Origin: Sphingobacterium sp. CZ-2
GTDB taxonomy: Bacteria > Bacteroidota > Bacteroidia > Sphingobacteriales > Sphingobacteriaceae
Assembly: GCF_004526235.1 (NCBI RefSeq)
Contig: NZ_CP038159.1
Location: 3,410,001-3,474,000 of the forward strand
DNA: 64,000 nucleotides
Direction: 5' to 3'
Positions 59,178-64,000 of the stretch are shown here, piece after piece; the stretch's first letter is position 1, and every line of letters starts with the position of its first letter. Made by a program: the position numbers and the translations under genes. The notes below the pieces were generated by a model. That model made no database searches, was not told the origin of the DNA, and worked only from the letters and a program-made list of their open reading frames with translations.

Positions 59178-60511
59178 TGATGATGAACTTAAAAAATATT
59201 TTATTTGGAGCGATGCTGTTGGTTGCGGCATCCTCCTGTCAAAAACAGGAAGAGGATTTAGTCTTTGGCGAATCACCAGATGTACGCATGAAAGCTAAAA
59301 TCGATTCTATAAACAATGCCCTGACCACTGCGCCAAATGGCTGGAAAGCAACGGTTGGAACAGGTTTAAAGGGGGGATATGGGTTTTACATGGACTTTGA
59401 CGATCAACAGGTGGTTAAAATGGTTGCCGACCTGACCGATGCCTCAGCAACAAAAATTGAAGGATCTAATTATCGTGTTAAACAGGATAATGGAGCTACA
59501 TTGATTTTTGACACTTACAATTATATTTCCATGTTGAATGATCCTAATCCATCTGTTTACAATGGAACAATCCGAGAAGGACTTAGGAGTGACCTGGAAT
59601 ATAGGTTCTTACGTTCAAATGCAGATTCTATCATTTTTGTTGGAAAAAGATACAGCCAACAATTGGTATTAGCCAAAGCTACAGCTGCTGAAAAAGATGC
59701 TTATAATACTGGAGCCTATAAGACCAGCATTGATAAGACCAAAGCTATCTTCCAATCCTTCAAAAACCCATATATCGAGGTTAATATCGGAGGTGTTGCC
59801 ACAAAGTTAGCTCTGTCCATATTTTCTGGCACAAAAACCCTTGATATCGGATCTGTTCTACCGGATAATAAAACCGTTTTGAATACGTTTAAGTTTGCTT
59901 TCAATCTAAAAGGTTTTGATATTTTAGCAGGCGGAAATCATAGGGATCTGGTTTTTACTAAAGGCGAAGTGGAAGGGAATAGCATATTTATCCATGATAT
60001 TGCGGGAAATAAATACGAGATCAAAAATAGCGCTAACCCAATTCTTCCTATTGAGGTGATGTTTTCTTTTGATGGAGCATTCAATGCAATAACGGTTGCT
60101 GGAACTAAGCAGCCCGAAGGTGTTTCTTCAAGTTTTAACTCAATCTGGACAGCCCTAGTTAATTTCCATGCAGCAAATGGTATGGTGACCCACTCTGTGA
60201 ACTTTAGGTTATCGACATCGAAAGTTGCTGTATTGGATGTCCGTTTCCAAAGCGGTAGTACCGTATACCTAGCAAGCGCGGAATATAATTACACCTTGAC
60301 AGATGGTGTATTAAAACTAACTGCTCCAATTGCAACAAACGGTAACTGGAACAATGGCTGGGTATCAACAGCTGTTCGAAATTACTTCAGTGGTGGTGAA
60401 TTCAAACTAACCTATATCTCAGGATCGGATCCTAACGCCGGTACTTTAGGAGGTTTGATTAAAGTCTCTGACCCAGCAGCCATATTCTATGGTAAACTAT
60501 CGAAACTATAA
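59177..60511 (+). CDS. DUF4302-like surface lipoprotein
   Basis: The ATG at 59177 overlaps the previous stop (TAATG), followed by two more Met codons, and gives a lipoprotein signal (LLVAASSCQKQEED). An in-frame start 24 bases upstream lies inside the previous gene and is unlikely. The 444-residue beta-rich mature protein (NALTTAPNGWKATVGTGLKG, GGYGFYMDFDDQQVV, EYRFLRSNADSIIFVGKRY) resembles the DUF4302 family found downstream of SusC/D and HExxH genes. It may bind substrate at the surface. No catalytic motif is visible. A strong terminator follows. Confidence 0.78.
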   Translation: MMMNLKNILFGAMLLVAASSCQKQEEDLVFGESPDVRMKAKIDSINNALTTAPNGWKATVGTGLKGGYGFYMDFDDQQVVKMVADLTDASATKIEGSNYRVKQDNGATLIFDTYNYISMLNDPNPSVYNGTIREGLRSDLEYRFLRSNADSIIFVGKRYSQQLVLAKATAAEKDAYNTGAYKTSIDKTKAIFQSFKNPYIEVNIGGVATKLALSIFSGTKTLDIGSVLPDNKTVLNTFKFAFNLKGFDILAGGNHRDLVFTKGEVEGNSIFIHDIAGNKYEIKNSANPILPIEVMFSFDGAFNAITVAGTKQPEGVSSSFNSIWTALVNFHAANGMVTHSVNFRLSTSKVAVLDVRFQSGSTVYLASAEYNYTLTDGVLKLTAPIATNGNWNNGWVSTAVRNYFSGGEFKLTYISGSDPNAGTLGGLIKVSDPAAIFYGKLSKL

Positions 60512-60538
60512 AAATTTATATAGAATCTAATAGATTAA

Positions 60539-60568
60539 GGGGGGATTTATATCAAATCCCCCTTTTTA
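60539..60568 (+). terminator. Intrinsic terminator of the second SusC/D operon
   Basis: GGGGGATTT (60540-60548) pairs with AAATCCCCC (60554-60562), loop ATATC, followed by TTTTT. Confidence 0.9.
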
Positions 60569-60599
60569 TTTTTCTAACCGGTACAAATGAATAAGCATT

Positions 60600-60632
60600 A
60601 AAAAAGTCTAATTGAATTCATTAGACTTTTTT
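60600..60632. terminator. Bidirectional intrinsic terminator
   Basis: AAAAAGTCTAAT (60601-60612) and ATTAGACTTTTT (60620-60631) form a 12-bp stem with loop TGAATTC. The A-run and T-run make it a terminator on both strands, serving the SusC/D operon and the convergent lipoprotein gene. Confidence 0.85.
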
Positions 60633-60651
60633 ATGCTTGAAGAAAACTATC

Positions 60652-61221
60652 TTACCAACCAATGGGTGGTGGAGCATCCGTATCTTCACCTCCACCAACT
60701 TCTCCAGGAGCAGACATTTCTTCTGTTTCCTCTTCGCTATCGTCCTTAGGAAATTCCCTCAACAACACCGTTTTATTGGTGGTGACTATGGTTTCATTAT
60801 TGTTATTGACAAATGTATTGATGAAACCTAATTGTAAACTACGAGAACCTAAACCGTAAAACTTATAATTATAAGTTGTTGTACTTCCGTCGGGAAGAGT
60901 AACGGTCATATTATCTCCAGTGATTACGAATGGATATGTTATGGTCGATACCGTATTCTTATTTGAATCCTTATCTCTATCATAGGTAGTGATCACAAAA
61001 GAATTGCCTGAAAAGGTTATGGTTTTATAATATTTATTATAAACATCGGACCTTTTATACATTTTATAATACCTTGATACCAATTCATCACGCTTAGTAG
61101 ACTCCTCTAGTATTGCCCTGATGTACCATTCCCCATCCATCGTGACAATATCTTGTTCCTTCTGGCAGGAAGAAAAAGCAATTGATGCTGAAGCCAGTAA
61201 AGTAATAAAGACTTTTTTCAT
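60652..61221 (-). CDS. Small lipoprotein of unknown function
   Basis: The 189 residues have a lipoprotein signal (MKKVFITLLASASIAFSSC, lipobox FSSC). The beta-rich mature domain (DGEWYIRAILEEST, KTITFSGNSFVITTYDRD, PFVITGDNMTVTLPDG) could form a lipocalin-like barrel; similar strand patterns occur in Bacteroidota 'lipocalin family' proteins. The C-terminal 35 residues are acidic and Gly- and Pro-rich (EEETEEMSAPGEVGGGEDTD), likely a flexible tail. It stands alone, between the SusC/D operon and the LacI pseudogene. Function is not recognised. Confidence 0.65.
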   Translation of the reverse strand: MKKVFITLLASASIAFSSCQKEQDIVTMDGEWYIRAILEESTKRDELVSRYYKMYKRSDVYNKYYKTITFSGNSFVITTYDRDKDSNKNTVSTITYPFVITGDNMTVTLPDGSTTTYNYKFYGLGSRSLQLGFINTFVNNNNETIVTTNKTVLLREFPKDDSEEETEEMSAPGEVGGGEDTDAPPPIGW

Positions 61222-61314
61222 ATATAAATAATTGATTCTAAAACAAATATAGGAATTTTTTCTCGTTTGATTTAGGTGTGATTCAAAACGTAAGGGAAGA
61301 TTATTTACCCCAAA

Positions 61315-62340
61315 CTAATTATAAGATGAATCCCTTAAGATAATCTCAGGTTTTAATATAATCTGTTCGGATGAAAATTCTGGGTTATATTTATGGATGA
61401 CCCGTTTCATCAATTCTTCCACGGCAGTTCTTCCCATTTCAATGGCTGGTTGTACTATACAAGATAAAGGAGGGTTCAAGGACTCCGCAAATAACAGATT
61501 GGCAAAGCCAATCACACTCACATCCTGCGGCACTTTTATACCCAATTGATGTAAAACTCCTAAGCTATTTACAGTCAATGTATCTGTTATTCCTAACAAT
61601 CCAATCGGTTGATCAAACTCCTTTAGTTTTCGATCCAACATCAACTTGAGGTTGTTCATCAATTCATCAGATTCCTGACCATGATTGATCTGTATGATAT
61701 GTTCAGGATAGAAAGGGATCTTAAATTCTTGTAAGGCTTTTTTATAGCCCAAGATTCGCGTGCTGTTCACTCCTAGATTTTTACCTGCAAGGACCAGAAT
61801 ATCCTTTTTCCCTTTCTCTAATAAATGTCTTGTGGCTTGATATGCACCAAATTCACTATCCACACCAATCTTTGGGGCATCCAGTTCAAAGTCTATACGA
61901 TCCACCAGAACCAGAGGCACTTGTTGATTCAGCTGTTATAAATAAGAGACACTGCTATTTGCGCTTGGTGCAATGATAATTCCGTCGATATTCTGTTGGA
62001 TCAATGCTTGGAGGCATTCCTTCTCAATCTTTTTATTTTCGCGGCTCTGCATGAAAATCAGATTCACATTATGTTCAAGGGCGGTTTGTTGGGCGCCTTC
62101 TAGGATCTGTGATTGGAAAGCACTGGATATGTAGGGAATGATCAACCCAATGGAATTACTTTTTCCAGCTTTAAGCCCTTTTGCTGCCAAATTTGGTTTA
62201 TAATCAAATTTTTTGACTGCTTGCCGAACACGCTCCTTGGTTTCATCACTGATTTCATAGCTATCATTTAAGGCCCGAGATACCGTAGAAACGGACAATT
62301 CCAAGTATTCTGCTTAAGCCTTAAGTGTCATTTTACTCAT
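61315..62340 (-). pseudogene. LacI-family transcriptional regulator broken by two in-frame TAA codons
   Basis: Read from the ATG at 62340, one continuous frame gives MSKMTLKA, then TAA (62314-62316), then AEYLELSVSTVSRALND (the LacI helix-turn-helix) and the first half of the ligand domain (LIIPYISSAFQSQILEGA). It continues through a second TAA (61936-61938), five codons (QLNQQ), and the rest (VPLVLVDRIDFELD, GLLGITDTLTVNSLG, DVSVIGFANLLFAESLNP). There is no frameshift: both breaks are single stop codons in an otherwise intact 341-codon gene. That suggests recent inactivation or a sequencing artefact. An intact relative would regulate sugar or nutrient genes. Confidence 0.85.
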
Positions 62341-62699
62341 AGATCCTTCCTCCACCCTATTGTTTTCAGGAACAAGATAACCAATTTACGTTGTACAATT
62401 AGCAAATAAATTCCTGGAACAATTCCTTTCTCCACAGTATCTCCATTAGAGAGGAACATCTTAAGGGATTAAGCTAAAAAAAAGACTTTTTTGCCCCCCC
62501 AAAAGGGTTATTTAAGAATAAAATAATATCCAGAATTTCCCCAAAAAAAAACAATAAGGTTATATTTGGGGAATATTCTGTAATAAATCAGGTTCAAAAG
62601 CGTTGTAATAGATGGATTTCTGAGCATGTATTTGTTTATGGAATGCTAAAAAAACTTATATCTACAAACACTTAAAAAAGATCAATCAAAATTGACATT
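62341..62699. other. Divergent intergenic region before gldL
   Basis: This 359-bp gap holds a -7 box (62561-62568), an imperfect dyad CAGAATTTCCCC/GGGGAATATTCTG spanning it (62531-62580), and a short CCC-AAAA-GGG palindrome at 62498-62507. No gldK gene or fragment is present. Confidence 0.5.
62561..62568 (+). promoter_or_regulatory. -7 promoter box upstream of gldL
   Basis: TATATTTG matches TAnnTTTG, 131 bp before the gldL ATG. It lies inside the dyad at 62531-62580, so a regulator binding there could block or shape transcription. No standard -33 is visible, which would suit an activator or ECF-sigma-controlled promoter. Confidence 0.45.
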
Positions 62700-63512
62700 A
62701 TGAGTAAGAAAAAAGACAATTCAAGATGGTTGCATGTTGCCATTTCTTGGGGAGCGAGTATTGTAATTATTGGTGTAATGTTCAAGATCCTTCATATCGG
62801 TGGATCATTGGCGAATTACATCATCGGTATCGGCCTAACGGTTGAGGCCTTATTATTCTTTTTAATGGGTTTCAACCCACCTCCAGCAGAACCAGATTGG
62901 GCTAAGGTTTATCCAGAATTGGATGACAACTTCCAAGGTGAATTGCCAAACAGATCCGTTCAGGTTGTTAACCAACAATCAGGACCGTCTGCTACTGCAG
63001 CATTGGACAAAATGTTCTCGGACGCACAGATCGAACCTGCAACAATCGAAAACCTGGGCAGGGGATTGCGTGATTTTGGCGAAAAAGTTTCCGCTATCAA
63101 CCGTATTTCTGATGTGTCTTTGGCAACTGATGAATTTGCACAGAAATTACGCCTAGCTACTTCCAAATTTGATGGTCTAAGCGTTGCTTTTGAAAAAGCA
63201 TCGGCTAATTTGGTGGCCTTGTCCAATACCAATTCTGATACCAGCAATTATCAAGAACAGGTAACTCAATTAACCAGTAACCTGCGTCAATTGAACAGTA
63301 TGTATGAAAAAGAACTGCGCGAATCGTCTTCGCACTTGCAGTCCATGAATAGTTTCTATGAGAATTTAAGCTTTACGATGAAAAACTTCAACGAGTCTAT
63401 TGATGATTCCAAAGCATTCAAAGATGAAGTGAACAAGTTGGCGAAAAACCTGAATGCATTAAATGCTATCTATGGCAATATGTTGACAGCCATGAACCAA
63501 CCAAGAGTATAA
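62700..63512 (+). CDS. gldL: Type IX secretion/gliding motor protein GldL
   Basis: GldL and GldM form the inner-membrane motor that drives type IX secretion and gliding with the proton gradient. The 270 residues begin with two membrane segments: about 12-31 (VAISWGASIVIIGVMFKIL) and about 38-58 (ANYIIGIGLTVEALLFFLMGF). The second carries Glu49, the conserved membrane-embedded acidic residue thought to carry protons. The remainder is a coiled-coil cytoplasmic domain. gldM follows after 30 bp. GldK, usually encoded just upstream, is absent here. Confidence 0.94.
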   Translation: MSKKKDNSRWLHVAISWGASIVIIGVMFKILHIGGSLANYIIGIGLTVEALLFFLMGFNPPPAEPDWAKVYPELDDNFQGELPNRSVQVVNQQSGPSATAALDKMFSDAQIEPATIENLGRGLRDFGEKVSAINRISDVSLATDEFAQKLRLATSKFDGLSVAFEKASANLVALSNTNSDTSNYQEQVTQLTSNLRQLNSMYEKELRESSSHLQSMNSFYENLSFTMKNFNESIDDSKAFKDEVNKLAKNLNALNAIYGNMLTAMNQPRV

Positions 63513-63542
63513 TTCATCCACGTAAAACTTAAAACCTACAAA

Positions 63543-64000
63543 ATGGCATTAGGAAGAGAGACGCCAAGGCAGCGGATGATCAATATCTTGTATTTGGTCT
63601 TGCTAGCCTTGCTTGCATTAAATGTACCGGATTCCATATTGGATGCATTCAAGAACATCAACAACAGTTTAGAAACATCCAAATCGAATGTTAACAATTC
63701 GGTTCAGCAATTATTCACCGCTTTTGAAAGCACCAAATTAAAAGATGAGCCTGGACGTGCAAAGCCAATCTATGATAAGGCAAAAAGCGCATCGGCCATC
63801 ATCAACGATCTTAATCAGTACATCAACAGTATTAAAGAAGAATTCGTCAATCAAGGCGGAGGATATGACGAGAATACAGGAGATCTGAAAATGCGCGAGA
63901 ATGAAGATATCGCTGTAAATATGATGATCAACCAAAAGAAGGGTACAGAACTAAAGGATAAAATAAACCAAACAAGAGCAAAACTTTTGGCTCTATTGAC
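63543..64000 (+). CDS. gldM: Type IX secretion/gliding motor protein GldM, 5' part
   Basis: Translation from the ATG at 63543 gives MALGRETPRQRMINILYLVL, a short cytoplasmic N-terminus followed by a single membrane segment (MINILYLVLLALLALNV). The periplasmic start, with SILDAFKNINNSLETSKSNV and ESTKLKDEPGRAKP, is typical of GldM/PorM. GldM spans the periplasm and couples the GldL motor to the outer ring (GldK/GldN). The gene is cut by the right window edge after about 152 codons; a full-length protein would be roughly 500 residues. Confidence 0.93.
   Translation, partial: MALGRETPRQRMINILYLVLLALLALNVPDSILDAFKNINNSLETSKSNVNNSVQQLFTAFESTKLKDEPGRAKPIYDKAKSASAIINDLNQYINSIKEEFVNQGGGYDENTGDLKMRENEDIAVNMMINQKKGTELKDKINQTRAKLLALL

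Noticed and set aside
61920..61938. LacI gene split looked like a frameshift between two ORFs.
   Set aside because: The two parts are in the same frame, separated by one TAA codon and five codons. It is a nonsense change, not a frameshift.

Overview
The window looks like a chromosomal segment of a Sphingobacterium-like member of the Bacteroidota (family Sphingobacteriaceae inferred). Support comes from two SusC/SusD pairs, type IX secretion genes (gldL, gldM, a PorX-type regulator), an LpxC-FabZ fusion, lipoproteins with Bacteroidota-type signals, and many promoters with the Bacteroidota -7 box TAnnTTTG instead of an E. coli -10 box. Most of it is ordinary core chromosome. The clearest mobile DNA is one IS110-type element, with several short repeat families in the intergenic regions.

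Layout. Positions 1-4523 (minus) hold a SusD/SusC pair behind an AT-rich, palindrome-rich control region. Positions 4922-9667 (plus) hold trmD, then a trp leader peptide with tandem Trp codons and an attenuator, then trpE-trpG-trpC, then dusB. Positions 9866-12831 (minus) hold a flippase, acylphosphatase and an amidohydrolase. Positions 13005-15639 hold a TPP riboswitch and the TonB-dependent receptor it controls. Next come dtd, a MazG-like pyrophosphohydrolase and the IS110 element (about 16660-18115). Positions 18335-25913 carry an EEP-family hydrolase, gamma-glutamyltransferase, rmuC, an arginase-fold protein with lost metal ligands, an SDR protein and a SerB-ACT fusion. Positions 26066-32515 (minus) hold folate ligase, efp, an ABC ATPase, the lipid A genes lpxD, lpxC-fabZ and lpxA, and an HD hydrolase. 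Positions 32840-38084 (plus) hold porX, tsaE, an ECF sigma/anti-sigma/beta-barrel operon and an ABC ATPase. Positions 38050-44276 hold an esterase, alanine dehydrogenase, a CapD-like dehydratase, a TPR protein, ribH and a periplasmic protein. Positions 44355-52086 hold a GH20 hexosaminidase, tRNA-Glu, three surface-protein genes and a divergent NarL-type two-component system. Positions 52845-60511 hold a second SusC/SusD locus with an HExxH lipoprotein and a DUF4302-like lipoprotein. The window ends with a LacI-type pseudogene carrying two in-frame TAA codons, gldL, and the start of gldM.

Functional links. Tryptophan supply appears controlled by classical attenuation. Thiamine uptake appears controlled by TPP. 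PorX, an ECF sigma factor and GldL/GldM all belong to, or are candidates for, the type IX secretion circuit. The two-component genes and the divergent lipoprotein operon share a dyad placed almost equally far from both promoters. The least explained element is a pair of 171-bp noncoding repeats (18122-18292 and 52317-52487). They align without gaps, are built on an 11-bp period, and share a hairpin with a compensatory base-pair change. All identities rest on reading sequence and translations; no database search or computed alignment was run.
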